Shown here piece by piece: positions 45,520-54,042 of a stretch of DNA of 64,000 nucleotides. The position numbers and the translations under genes are program-made. The notes below the pieces were generated by a model. That model saw only the letters and a program-made list of their open reading frames with translations. It was not told the origin of the DNA and did not search any database. The first letter of the stretch is position 1; the number at the start of each line of letters is the position of its first letter. The DNA is from Halorubrum aethiopicum (lineage in GTDB: Archaea; Halobacteriota; Halobacteria; Halobacteriales; Haloferacaceae): contig NZ_LOAJ01000001.1 in assembly GCF_001542905.1 (NCBI RefSeq), positions 558,001-622,000 on the forward strand, in the 5' to 3' direction.

Positions 45520-46701
45520 TCAGTCGTCCGCGGGGGCCGGCGTCCGCCGGATCGCGTCGAGGCAGTCGAGCCAGTCGCGCATGTACTCGCCGCAGTGGTT
45601 GAGGAACGCGCCGTTGTTCCACTCGGAGAAGTCGCCCTCCGCGAGCGCGTCGGCCATCTCCGCGAACGCCGCCGAGAACGAGTCGGCGTCCTCGCCCGCC
45701 CCGTCGACGACCTCCCAGACGTGTTCGTTCAGCTCCAGCCCCGCCACCTCGTTCGCGAGGTCGTCGAACGTCGAGCGCGGGGCCTTGTTGTGCTCACAGA
45801 GCGGCCCGCCGTTGTAGATCCGCTTGCCGAGCACGTCGCAGGCGCGTTTCAAGAACAGCCCCGACCAGATGTCGTCGAAGCGGCCCACGTCCCACTCGTT
45901 GTCGTCCATCGGCAGCTGGTAGAACGCCGGGATGACCTCGCGGCGGAACGCGAGGTTCATCGAGCAGACGGTGAGGTAGTTGCCGCGCGCCGCGACGAAG
46001 TCCTCGCCGAAGTCGTCGGCGGTCGTCCGCGTCTGCGCCTGTCCCTCCAGGTCGCCGTCCATCAGGATCCGGACGGCGTCGAGGTCGGGGACGTTCGTCC
46101 ACAACCCCTGGGAGGCGACGACCTCGCCGGCATCGACGTCGACCGCGTCCGTCTCGACCGTCTCGTCCATCGCCGAGTAGGGGTAGCCGCGGGGGTAGAG
46201 GCCGTGTTCGTCGGCGTTCTGATAGAGGACGTTCACCCAGTTCTCGTCCGAGCGAACGCGCTCGATCGAACCGCCGAACGCGAGGTTCTCCATGTGGCGG
46301 CCGAAGTAGTCCTCGTCGTCGTGCGGGAGCGTGTCGTCGTCGATGAAGACCCCGTACTCGAACTCGGGGTTCGCCCACATGTAGAGGAGCCCGAAGCTCG
46401 TCTCGGCGTGGCTCGCGGCCGGGACGACGTGGCCGTACTCCGCGACCCCGTTGGCCTCGTACCACTCCTCGCGGCGGGTCCCGTCGAAGACCTTGCCGGA
46501 GACGTCCAGATCGTCGAGCATCTCGCGCATCTCCGCGACGTCACAGAAGTCCTCGGTGACCAACACGAAGTGGAGCCTCGAGACGTCGAACCCGTGCGTG
46601 CGGGCGTTCTCGACGTAGGCGCGGATACACTCGTACTCCCGGATCGTGGGGACGATCACACAGACGTCCCGTGTGTCCCCCCGCGTGCTTCGTTCGTCCA
46701 T
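45520..46701 (-). CDS. Reversibly glycosylated protein-like (alpha-1,4-glucan-protein synthase family)
   Basis: This 393-residue cytosolic protein matches the RGP/UDP-sugar mutase family (GT75): VCVIVPTIREYECIRAYVEN (residues 13-32), a DDD metal site in YGVFIDDDTLPHDDEDYFGR near 138, YLTVCSMNLAFRREVIPAFY near 240, and VGRFDDIWSGLFLKRACDVL near 270. Plant relatives interconvert UDP-arabinopyranose and furanose; the archaeal sugar is unknown. It has its own iron box (box 4), and the upstream flippase gene ends inside that box. Confidence 0.75.
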   Translation of the reverse strand: MDERSTRGDTRDVCVIVPTIREYECIRAYVENARTHGFDVSRLHFVLVTEDFCDVAEMREMLDDLDVSGKVFDGTRREEWYEANGVAEYGHVVPAASHAETSFGLLYMWANPEFEYGVFIDDDTLPHDDEDYFGRHMENLAFGGSIERVRSDENWVNVLYQNADEHGLYPRGYPYSAMDETVETDAVDVDAGEVVASQGLWTNVPDLDAVRILMDGDLEGQAQTRTTADDFGEDFVAARGNYLTVCSMNLAFRREVIPAFYQLPMDDNEWDVGRFDDIWSGLFLKRACDVLGKRIYNGGPLCEHNKAPRSTFDDLANEVAGLELNEHVWEVVDGAGEDADSFSAAFAEMADALAEGDFSEWNNGAFLNHCGEYMRDWLDCLDAIRRTPAPADD

Positions 46702-46710
46702 GCCTCCAAG

Positions 46711-46730
46711 TTTTTAGGCTGGCCTAAAAA
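46711..46730. promoter_or_regulatory. Iron-box palindrome 4 (TTTTTAGG-CTGG-CCTAAAAA)
   Basis: This is the longest copy, with 8-base arms. It lies 9 bases before the ATG at 46701 and overlaps the stop codon of the upstream flippase-like gene (46724-46726). That places it inside a potential operon, so it would control the RGP-like gene separately. Confidence 0.8.
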
Positions 46731-47848
46731 TCTGGCGGTCCGGCGGCGGACGGGTCGCCCTCGCCGGTCGCGGGCTCTCCCTCCTCGGGGCCGGCCGTCG
46801 GGAGGCGGTCGAAGACGAGCGCGGCGACGCCGCCGCCGCCGAGCGTGACGGCGTTCTTCAGCGCGTGGTCGAGGACCGCCGCGACGACGGCCGTCTCGAC
46901 GGGGATCGCGGTGGTGCCGACGACGAGCCCGACGAACGCCGCCTCGTAGAGGCCGATGCCGCCCTGCGAGAGCGGCAGCACCTTCGCGAGGTTCCCGGCG
47001 CTGACCGCGAGCGTCCCGACCGTCACGAGCGTGAGCGCCGGCACCGTCCCGCCGAACCCCCCGACGAGCGCGGCGAGCACGAGCACCGCGGTGAGGACGT
47101 CGAGCCCCCACACGAGGAGGCTCCCGACGTAGACCCGAGCCAGCCCGCGCGGCGCGACGGCGACGACGCGGACCGCCGCGCCGAATCGGACCGCGGCGTC
47201 GACGACGCCGGAGAGCCGGGAGCTCCCGGAGAGCCGCGAGTCCTCGACGCGGGCGCGGAGCGCGGAGCCGAACTCCCGGTCGCTCCGCGCGACCGCGACC
47301 GTCGAGACGGCGAGGAGAACCGCGACGACGGCGAGCGCGCCCGCGGCCGCGAGGGGCGTCGCGGCGCCCGTCGTCCCGACCGAACGGTCCCCGAGCAGGA
47401 GCAGCGCGAGGGCGGTCCCGCCGAGCGTGGCGATCGCCACGAGGTCGAAGCCGCGCTCGACCGCCAGCGAGGCGACGCCGGTGGGATAGGGGACCGCGCG
47501 CCGTCGCTTGAGGAGGTACGCCCGCACCCCGTCGCCGGCGCGCGCCGGGACGACGAGGTTCGCCGTCTGGCTCGCGAACACGGCGGCGGTGAGGAAGCCG
47601 ACGCCGTGTCGCCGGTCCATCGGCGCGAGCACGTCGCCGTACCGCCGCCCGCGGAGCGGCCACGAGAGGAGGTACGCGAGGAGCGCGAGCGCGAGGAGCC
47701 GCGGGTCCGCCTCGGCGACCGCCGCGAGGAGCGCGTCCGCGTCGACGGTCCGCGCGAGCACGGCGACCCCCAGCGCGAGGACGACGACGGTCCCGAGGAG
47801 CGTGAGTCGCCCGCGGGAGAGCCGGTCGCGCAGCCGTTCGTCCGACAT
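46724..47848 (-). CDS. Flippase-like membrane protein (lysylphosphatidylglycerol synthase TM family)
   Basis: This 374-residue protein has about eight membrane segments and the family's conserved cytosolic/outer residues: MDRRHGVGFLTAAVFASQTA near residue 80, then NLVVPARAGDGVRAYLLKRR; VASLAVERGFDLVAIATLGG near 125; LPLSQGGIGLYEAAFVGLVV near 290. The family (PF03706-type) includes the C-terminal part of AglD and is thought to move lipid-linked sugars. Iron box 5 sits before the ATG at 47848. The specific function is inferred from neighbours. Confidence 0.78.
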   Translation of the reverse strand: MSDERLRDRLSRGRLTLLGTVVVLALGVAVLARTVDADALLAAVAEADPRLLALALLAYLLSWPLRGRRYGDVLAPMDRRHGVGFLTAAVFASQTANLVVPARAGDGVRAYLLKRRRAVPYPTGVASLAVERGFDLVAIATLGGTALALLLLGDRSVGTTGAATPLAAAGALAVVAVLLAVSTVAVARSDREFGSALRARVEDSRLSGSSRLSGVVDAAVRFGAAVRVVAVAPRGLARVYVGSLLVWGLDVLTAVLVLAALVGGFGGTVPALTLVTVGTLAVSAGNLAKVLPLSQGGIGLYEAAFVGLVVGTTAIPVETAVVAAVLDHALKNAVTLGGGGVAALVFDRLPTAGPEEGEPATGEGDPSAAGPPDF

Positions 47849-47855
47849 ACACTCG

Positions 47856-47871
47856 TTTAGGTAGGCCTAAA
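47856..47871. promoter_or_regulatory. Iron-box palindrome 5 (TTTAGG-TAGG-CCTAAA)
   Basis: This perfect 6-4-6 palindrome lies 7 bases before the flippase-like start. A TATA box (minus strand GTTATATGAT, 47870-47879) abuts it, so TATA, operator and start codon lie within 35 bases. Confidence 0.8.
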
Positions 47872-47975
47872 TCATATAACGCTGGCGGTTCGACCGGCGA
47901 CGGGACGGCTCGTCGACCGGTTCGAACGAACGGGTCGCCGCGAGTTTAACTCGGGTCGGGCCGAAGGAGGCGACG

Positions 47976-48533
47976 ATGCGCGCCACGCTCGAGACCCTCG
48001 GGATCGTCTGCGTCGTCGGCCTCGCGCAGGCCGCGTTGAGCCTCGTCGGTCTCGGGTCGGCGCTGGCGCTTTCGGCCCCGCTGTCGGTCGCGCCCTGGAC
48101 GGTCCTCACGAGCGTCTACGCGCACGGATCCGTCGGCCACCTGCTCGCGAACGCGCTCGCGCTGCTCCTCGTCGGCCCGCTCGTCGAGCGCCGGACCACG
48201 CGACCCCGATTTCACGCCTTCGTCGTCGCGAGCGGCGCGCTCGCCGGGACGACGCAGGTGATCCTCGGCGGACTCGTCGGCCCGCCGACCGCGGTGCTCG
48301 GGATCAGCGGTGCGGTCTTCGCGCTCGGCGGCTACCTCCTCGCGGGCAACGCGGCCGCGGCGACGCTCTTCGACCGGCTCCGGCTCACGGCGCGCGCGCA
48401 GTTCGCCCTCTTCGCCGGGGTCGCCGTCCTCCTCACGCTCGCGACCGCCGCGCCCGGCGTCGCGCTGATCGCGCACGCCGCCGGGGCGTTCGTCGGGCTG
48501 CTCGCCGGTCGAGCCCGGCTGCTGGAGCGGTAG
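47976..48533 (+). CDS. Rhomboid-family intramembrane serine protease
   Basis: This 185-residue protein is a minimal six-segment rhomboid. The catalytic Ser is in GISGAVFAL (near residue 112) and the His is in IAHAAGAFVGLL near 168. WTVLTSVYAHGSVGHLLANA near 40 corresponds to the conserved HxxxN segment. It cuts membrane proteins within the bilayer. A strong GAAGGAGG ribosome site sits 5 bases before the ATG at 47976, unusual among the mostly leaderless genes here. Confidence 0.83.
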   Translation: MRATLETLGIVCVVGLAQAALSLVGLGSALALSAPLSVAPWTVLTSVYAHGSVGHLLANALALLLVGPLVERRTTRPRFHAFVVASGALAGTTQVILGGLVGPPTAVLGISGAVFALGGYLLAGNAAAATLFDRLRLTARAQFALFAGVAVLLTLATAAPGVALIAHAAGAFVGLLAGRARLLER

Positions 48534-48625
48534 CCCCGACTTCGGGCGGTGTACCGCGTCGCCGACCGTGGCCGTGAGTAGCAACGTGAAAGTTGAACGA
48601 TGAGTTTATGTCAACCAGATACTGA

Positions 48626-49663
48626 ATGGTGTCAGTGACGGACTCGGATCGCACGCTAAACGACTACATCGGCCGATCGACGTCCGTTCTGCTGCTCGCT
48701 CCCCTGCATGAACCCCCCGACGACGACGCCTGTATCGATCTGTTGACTCGCGATCCGCCCGAAGACACCAACGTGGTGAGCGTCACGCTCTCGGCGTCCC
48801 CCGCCGAGCGGCTGTCGGTCTGGCAGCGCGAGGCCGGCGGCGAACTCCCGACGCGGGCGACGATCATCGACGGGAGACGGGAGATGAGAAGCGACGGGCT
48901 CCCGGTCTCCGAATCGGGATCGATCGCCGTGCGGGGGCTTCCCGAGGACGCGGACCTCTACGACGTCGGGCTCGCGATCGCCAGCCAGCTCGGCGCGTGG
49001 GAGGACGCGGACGAGACGACGGTCCTGTGTCTCCACTCCGTGACGCGCCTGCTCGCGGCCCACGACACCGATCAAGTGATCGGCCTCCTCACCGCCCTCA
49101 ACGACCTCTGTGAGCGGCTCGGCGTGAGCGCGCACAGCCACGTCGACCCGGACGCACACGACGAGGAGACGCTTTCGACCCTTCGCCCGCTGTACGACAC
49201 GGTCGTCGAGTACACCCCGACAGACGGCTGGATCCCGACGGAGCGCGAGGAACAGACGCCGACGCCGTCGTTCCGTTCGACGACGACGCCGCCGGGCGGG
49301 GCGGCGAGAACGGATCCGGACCGTCCCGAGACGGTGCCGATGCGGCACTCCTTCGAGACGATACTCGACCTGCTGTCGTGCCCGCGCCGGCGCACGCTCC
49401 TGTATCACCTGAAGAACCAACCGAACCAGGTGGTCCCGCTCGACCGGCTGGTGGAGGCGGTCCACGACATCGATCGGTCGCTGCCGACCCGCGACTCGTC
49501 CCCGCCCGAGGCGATCCGCGAGGAACTCCTCGAGACGCACCTCCCGATGCTCGAGGAGGCCGGGATCGCCAGGTACGACGCCGACGCCGGGACGGTCCAC
49601 TACACGGAGAACCGGGGACTGGAGTCGTTCCTCCGATACGTCGAAACGATCGAGTTAGGCTGA
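48626..49663 (+). CDS. DUF7504-like protein with DUF7344-type winged helix
   Basis: This 345-residue protein has an N-terminal domain (about 1-190) of the haloarchaeal DUF7504 type, a degenerate RecA-like fold without a clear Walker A (STSVLLLAPLHEPPDDDACI; TTVLCLHSVTRLLAAHDTDQ). After a linker come about 110 residues of winged helix with the DUF7344 look (FETILDLLSCPRRRTLLYHL; PPEAIREELLETHLPMLEEA). Such proteins are thought to act as signalling-linked regulators. A TATA-like GAGTTTATG is about 20 bases upstream of the start. Confidence 0.75.
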   Translation: MVSVTDSDRTLNDYIGRSTSVLLLAPLHEPPDDDACIDLLTRDPPEDTNVVSVTLSASPAERLSVWQREAGGELPTRATIIDGRREMRSDGLPVSESGSIAVRGLPEDADLYDVGLAIASQLGAWEDADETTVLCLHSVTRLLAAHDTDQVIGLLTALNDLCERLGVSAHSHVDPDAHDEETLSTLRPLYDTVVEYTPTDGWIPTEREEQTPTPSFRSTTTPPGGAARTDPDRPETVPMRHSFETILDLLSCPRRRTLLYHLKNQPNQVVPLDRLVEAVHDIDRSLPTRDSSPPEAIREELLETHLPMLEEAGIARYDADAGTVHYTENRGLESFLRYVETIELG

Positions 49664-49714
49664 ACGCGAACCCGGCCGTGGTGACGCGAACGGAGACGGC
49701 GACGCCGGCGCTGT

Positions 49715-49757
49715 CCGGGCTGAAAAGCGAAAACGGAGAGCGTGGCGCGAACGCGCC
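49715..49757 (-). terminator. rpsJ terminator
   Basis: On the minus strand, a perfect GGCGCG-TT-CGCGCC hairpin (49744-49757) follows the rpsJ stop within 8 bases. Two T-runs (CGTTTTCGCTTTTC) come after it. This is a good factor-independent terminator for the tuf-rpsJ operon. Confidence 0.6.
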
Positions 49758-49764
49758 TTAGCGC

Positions 49765-50073
49765 TTAGTCCTCGAGAACGATCTCGATGCTGACGTCGTT
49801 GGGCACCTGGACGCGCATGAGCTGACGGAGCGCACGTTCGTCGGCGTCGATGTCGATCAGCCGCTTGTGGACGCGCATCTCCCAGTGCTCCCACGTCGCC
49901 GTCCCCTCACCGTCCGGGGACTTCCGCGACGGGATCTCCAGCGTCTTCGTCGGGAGCGGGATCGGGCCCGACAGGGCGACCCCCGTCGAGTCCGCGATCT
50001 CGCGGACGTCGTCGCAGATGTTGTCGAGGTCCTCGGGGCTCGTGCCGGCGAGGCGGACGCGTGCCTGCTGCAT
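49765..50073 (-). CDS. rpsJ: 30S ribosomal protein S10
   Basis: This 102-residue ribosomal protein (uS10) has family signatures [40 protein letters not shown] and [20 protein letters not shown]. It begins 3 bases after the tuf stop, the tuf-rpsJ pairing common in haloarchaea, so it is cotranscribed with elongation factor 1A. Confidence 0.96.
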   Translation of the reverse strand: MQQARVRLAGTSPEDLDNICDDVREIADSTGVALSGPIPLPTKTLEIPSRKSPDGEGTATWEHWEMRVHKRLIDIDADERALRQLMRVQVPNDVSIEIVLED

Positions 50074-50076
50074 CGA

Positions 50077-51342
50077 TTATCGCTCGTTGACTTCGAGCAC
50101 TTTCCCGGCCGCGATGGTCTGACCCATGTCGCGGATGGCGAAGCTGCCGAGCTCCGGGATCTCGCCGGACGGCTCGATGCTGAGCGGCTTCTGCGGGCGG
50201 ACGGTGACGACCGCGGCGTCGCCCGACTTGATGAAGTCCGGGTTCTCCTCGGCGACCTCGCCCGAGGAGGGGTCGATCTTCTGATCGATGGACTCGATCG
50301 TACAGGCGACCTGCGCCGTGTGGGCGTGGAAGACCGGGGTGTAGCCGGCCGTGATCACCGACGGGTGCTGCATGACGACGACCTGCGCCTTGAACGTCTC
50401 GGCGACGCTCGGCGGGTCGTCGGCGGGACCACACACGTCGCCGCGACGGATGTCGTCCTTGCCGAGACCGCGGACGTTGAACCCGACGTTGTCGCCGGGC
50501 TCGGCCTTGGGAACCTCCTCGTGGTGCATCTCGACCGTCTTCACCTCGCCGCCCACGTCGGACGGCTGGAAGGAGACGTTGTCTCCCGTGTTGAGGATGC
50601 CGGTCTCGACGCGTCCGACGGGGACGGTCCCGATGCCGGAGATGGTGTAGACGTCCTGGATCGGGAGTCGGAGCGGCGCGTCCGTCGGCGGCTCGGACTC
50701 CGGCAGGTCGTTGAGCGACTCCAGCAGCGTGGGGCCGTCGTACCAGGGCGTGTTCTCGGACTCCTCGGCGATGTTGTCGCCCTCGAACGCCGAGATCGGC
50801 ACGAACGTCGTGTCGTCGGTCGCGAAGCGAACCTGGTTGAGCAGGTTCTTGACCTCCTCGACGACCTCGTTGTAGGAGGACTCCTGGTAGTCGACCAGGT
50901 CCATCTTGTTGACGCCGATGATGAGCTCGTTGATACCCAGCGTGCGGGCCAGGAACACGTGCTCTCGGGTCTGGGGCGCGACGCCGTCGTCTGCCGCGAC
51001 GACGAGCACCGCGTTGTCGGCCTGCGAGGCACCCGTGATCATGTTCTTCACGAAGTCACGGTGGCCCGGGCAGTCGACGATGGTGAAGTAGTAGGAGTCC
51101 GTGTCGAACTCCTGGTGGGCGATGTCGATCGTGACGCCACGCTCGCGCTCCTCGGCGAGGTTGTCCATCACGTAGGCGAACTCGAAGCCGCCTTTGCCCT
51201 TCTCTTCTGCTTCCTCGCGGTGCTGCTCGATTACGTGCTCGGGGACGCTCCCCGTCTCGAAGAGGAGTCGACCCACGAGCGTACTCTTGCCGTGGTCGAC
51301 GTGGCCGATAATGGCCAGATTCTGGTGCGGTTTGTCACTCAT
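50077..51342 (-). CDS. tuf: Translation elongation factor 1-alpha (aEF-1A)
   Basis: This 421-residue GTPase brings aminoacyl-tRNA to the ribosome. G1 is [10 protein letters not shown] (residues 10-19), G3 is VDCPGHRDF (near 92), G4 is NKMD (near 147). It is complete, with the C-terminal beta-barrels ([17 protein letters not shown] near 335). The acidic bias is normal for a halophile. First gene of the tuf-rpsJ operon; the ATG at 51342 is followed by the usual [20 protein letters not shown]. Confidence 0.97.
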   Translation of the reverse strand: MSDKPHQNLAIIGHVDHGKSTLVGRLLFETGSVPEHVIEQHREEAEEKGKGGFEFAYVMDNLAEERERGVTIDIAHQEFDTDSYYFTIVDCPGHRDFVKNMITGASQADNAVLVVAADDGVAPQTREHVFLARTLGINELIIGVNKMDLVDYQESSYNEVVEEVKNLLNQVRFATDDTTFVPISAFEGDNIAEESENTPWYDGPTLLESLNDLPESEPPTDAPLRLPIQDVYTISGIGTVPVGRVETGILNTGDNVSFQPSDVGGEVKTVEMHHEEVPKAEPGDNVGFNVRGLGKDDIRRGDVCGPADDPPSVAETFKAQVVVMQHPSVITAGYTPVFHAHTAQVACTIESIDQKIDPSSGEVAEENPDFIKSGDAAVVTVRPQKPLSIEPSGEIPELGSFAIRDMGQTIAAGKVLEVNER

Positions 51343-51537
51343 GGGGTAATCACGCGCTAAGGCGCTCTGTGAGTACGTTTTCGGTTGATTCCACTAAAAC
51401 GGTTTCGATACGCACCACAGGCGAGAACGCCGCTGTCCGGTGATTCCCGTCACCGCGGGCCACGGCATCGCGACACACGGAGGGCTCGCGACGATCGCAC
51501 ATCGCGGTGTCCGCCGACGAGGAAGTCGCCGGCCAGC

Positions 51538-51598
51538 GGCATGGGAACGGAGACGGAGTGGGACGGGAACGGGGACGGAGACAGAGACGGGACGGGAT
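51538..51598. repeat. Purine-rich degenerate hexamer repeat
   Basis: The plus strand is a run of GGGACGGGAACGGGGACGGA-like units directly after the end of the homoserine dehydrogenase gene, so on the transcribed minus strand it is pyrimidine-rich and might help termination. No coding potential is seen. Confidence 0.6.
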
Positions 51599-51609
51599 CC
51601 GAACCGGAA

Positions 51610-52608
51610 TCAGCCCAGCCGGCCCACGTCGCCGAGGATCGCGCTCGCCGTCTCGGGGCCGCCCGCGCCGCGCCCGGAGATGTTGAGCCGGCCCGCGTGC
51701 GTGGTCTCGATCTGGACGATGTTCTGGGTGCCCGAGACCGCGAGCGTCCCGTTCTCGTGGACGAGCCGCGGCGCGACCCGCACCGTCTCGCCGGTCGCCT
51801 CGCCGATGAGCCTGACCGTCCGGCCGTCCTCGGCGGCGAGCCGGAGGACCGACCCCGGCACGTCGCGGATCCCCTCGACCGACGCGTCCGCGAGGGTGAA
51901 CTCCCGCGCGTCGGCCGGGTCGTCCGCCCCGCCGAAGGAGAGCACGTTCGCGAGGATGACGCACTTGAGGGCGGCGTCGGTCCCGTCGACGTCGAAGGAC
52001 GGGTCCGCCTCCGCGACGCCGAGGTCCTGCGCCTCCGAGAGCACGTGGTCGTAGTCGAGCCCCTCCGCGGCCATGCGCGTGAGGATGAAGTTCGCGGTGC
52101 CGTTGAGCACGCCGCGCACCGCGGTGACGTGGCTCGGCTCGATGTCCTCGACCGTCGACACCGCCGGGATCGCCCCGCCGACCGTCGCCTCGAAGCGCAC
52201 GTCGCCGGCGCTGTCGGCGGCGAGCGCCTGGAGGTCGCCGTACCGCTCCGCGACCGGGCCCTTGTTCGCCAACACGACGTGGCGGTCCCGCTCGAGGGCG
52301 GTCCGAACGTGGGAAAAGCCCGGCTCGGCGTCGCCCAGCGTCGTCGGAGTGGCCTCCACGAGGACGTCGTAGTCGGCCGCGAGCGCGTCCGCCGGGTCGT
52401 CGTCGCCGACGATCCCGGCCTCCGCCTTGCGGGTCACGACCGCCTCGGCGTCGACGCCGGTCGGGCCGTCGGAGCCGGCGGCTCCGCTCCCGTCCGCGAC
52501 GATCGCGCTCGAGGAGTCCGCGACGGCGACGACCTCGTGGCCGTGTTCGCCCGCCAGTTCGACCACGGAGCGCCCGACCGCGCCCGCGCCGACGACGGCG
52601 AGTCTCAC
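51610..52608 (-). CDS. hom: Homoserine dehydrogenase
   Basis: This 332-residue NAD(P)-dependent enzyme reduces aspartate semialdehyde to homoserine, the branch to threonine and methionine. The nucleotide motif VVGAGAVGRSVVELAGEHG lies at residues 4-22. The catalytic domain shows VLANKGPVAERYGDLQALA near 113, GTANFILTRMAAEGLDYDHV near 168 and AEADPSFDVDGTDAALKCVI near 195. It overlaps the preceding ACT gene by 4 bases and has no ACT domain of its own, so that protein may supply feedback control. Confidence 0.92.
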   Translation of the reverse strand: MRLAVVGAGAVGRSVVELAGEHGHEVVAVADSSSAIVADGSGAAGSDGPTGVDAEAVVTRKAEAGIVGDDDPADALAADYDVLVEATPTTLGDAEPGFSHVRTALERDRHVVLANKGPVAERYGDLQALAADSAGDVRFEATVGGAIPAVSTVEDIEPSHVTAVRGVLNGTANFILTRMAAEGLDYDHVLSEAQDLGVAEADPSFDVDGTDAALKCVILANVLSFGGADDPADAREFTLADASVEGIRDVPGSVLRLAAEDGRTVRLIGEATGETVRVAPRLVHENGTLAVSGTQNIVQIETTHAGRLNISGRGAGGPETASAILGDVGRLG

Positions 52609-53219
52609 GCCTCCACCCCCGCGAGCGGCGCGACGACGCGCAGCTCCTTCTCCTCGGCGATCTCGCGGACCGCCGCGATCGCCTCCGCCGTCTCGCCCGA
52701 CCGCGCCTCCAGGCGGAGCCGGGCGCTCGAGACCTCCTCCGTCCCCTGCGGGGCCGCGAGCGACACGTCCGCGACCGACGTCGACGCGGACGCCTCGATC
52801 CGCGAGAGCGTGTCCGAGAGATCGGTGTCGATGAGGTGGCCGAAGAGCACGAGGGTGATCTCCTCGGCGTACCGCTCCGTGCCCGCCTGCATCACCGTGA
52901 TCCCCTCCGCGCGGAGCGCCTCGACTATCCCCTCGAAGCGCTCCGTCGTCGCCTCGAAGTCGACCTCGACCGGGATCCGGCCGCGCGGGGTCTTGTTCCC
53001 GCGCTCGTGGTAGATCGACAGCAGGTTGCCGCCGTTGTTCGCGATCGGCTGGAGCGCCGCGAGCAGCTGGCCCGGCTCGTCGACGAGCTCGAGCCGGACC
53101 GTGTGCGTCGACGGGGCCGGGTCGTGGCCGCCGTCGGCCGCCGGGTCCGTCTCGTCTCCAGCGTCCGCGGACTCGCCGTCGACCGCCTCCTCGGGCGCGC
53201 CGTCGCGGACGTCGCTCAC
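52605..53219 (-). CDS. ACT-domain amino-acid-binding protein
   Basis: This 204-residue protein has an acidic disordered head (about 1-40) and then two ACT-like regions: TVRLELVDEPGQLLAALQPI near 43, with NNGGNLLSIYHERGNKTPRG, and a second beta-alpha unit from near 135. ACT domains bind amino acids. Coupling to hom by a 4-base overlap suggests it senses threonine or another product and regulates homoserine dehydrogenase. The GTG at 53219 is used since it begins VSDVRDGAPEEAVDGES; no in-frame ATG precedes it nearby. Confidence 0.82.
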   Translation of the reverse strand: MSDVRDGAPEEAVDGESADAGDETDPAADGGHDPAPSTHTVRLELVDEPGQLLAALQPIANNGGNLLSIYHERGNKTPRGRIPVEVDFEATTERFEGIVEALRAEGITVMQAGTERYAEEITLVLFGHLIDTDLSDTLSRIEASASTSVADVSLAAPQGTEEVSSARLRLEARSGETAEAIAAVREIAEEKELRVVAPLAGVEA

Positions 53220-53329
53220 ACGACCACCTCCCGCGAACCCGCCGCCGTCAGGCACGTTCCTGTCGGCGCGGAGCGGCCGCTCGCTTGCTCCGTGCCGATG
53301 CGCCGATCGGGGATCGTGCCCGTCTGCAT
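53216..53329 (-). CDS. Possible short upstream ORF (37 codons) before the ACT-hom operon
   Basis: A TATA box (minus strand CTTATAC, 53354-53360) sits 27 bases before an ATG (complement of 53327-53329). From this ATG a 37-codon frame runs to a TGA that overlaps the ACT gene GTG (GTGTGAGCGAC). The peptide begins MQTGTIPDRRIG, has six Thr in 37 residues and ends REVVV. The frame differs from the ACT gene. It may be a translated leader that couples or attenuates the threonine-branch operon, or a chance ORF. Confidence 0.4.
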   Translation of the reverse strand: MQTGTIPDRRIGTEQASGRSAPTGTCLTAAGSREVVV

Positions 53330-53536
53330 ACCCGAAAGGAGTCGGTGGGATCGGTATAAGCCTTCGGCGATGGCAGTCGTTGCCTTCGTGCCGTGTGAAC
53401 ACACGCCTCAACCGCCTCCCGCGGAACTCCGTGGAATCAAGAGCGGTGCGAGAAGGCCGGGTGGAAACGGATCGAACGGGTTCCGTCGAGACCCGCAACG
53501 AGTGGGATATCCTGACCGAGGTGTGCTCGATACGGA

Positions 53537-53806
53537 TCAAGCGGTGACCAGTCGGAGGAGCAGTCCGACTGCCCAGATCGCCAGACCGAAGACGAGGAGA
53601 TACGTTATCGGCCCGTACTCGCTGACGATGGGGTTCTCCTCGTACCGGATCAGTCCGAACAGGCTGGCCAGTAACAGAAACACACCTCCGATGAGCTGTA
53701 GCGCAGTACCGGCCGTTACCCGTAGTTCTCCGGCGATTCCGACTTGAGCGAGTAATAAGACGCTAACGAACAGGAAACAGACGGCGACCAATCTGGAGGG
53801 ATGCAT
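53537..53806 (-). CDS. Small membrane protein, unknown
   Basis: This 89-residue protein has three hydrophobic helices (AVCFLFVSVLLLAQVGIAGE; TALQLIGGVFLLLASLFGLI; YLLVFGLAIWAVGLLLRLV). Start at the ATG of MHPSRLVAV (53806); TATTACG lies about 27 bases upstream. Its base composition is less GC-rich than its neighbours, which may mean a recent arrival or a poorly conserved gene. No family recognised. Confidence 0.55.
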   Translation of the reverse strand: MHPSRLVAVCFLFVSVLLLAQVGIAGELRVTAGTALQLIGGVFLLLASLFGLIRYEENPIVSEYGPITYLLVFGLAIWAVGLLLRLVTA

Positions 53807-54042
53807 ATACACTAGACGACACGTCACACGTAATACTGCTGCGCTTGCCCCGATGGATTCGTACACCTAGTGAGCGGCTGTTCTCCACCAAATCGGCTGG
53901 CGAGAGCCCGCCCTACTGTGGTGAGTGGCTTCGGTCAGTAGAGTCGAAGGAACGAGCGGTCCTGCTGTGCGGTGGCGCGCCGGTGAGCGGGTGCGACAGC
54001 ACCCGCGAACCGCTCGCGAGGGACGTCGCGAACGCAGTGAGC

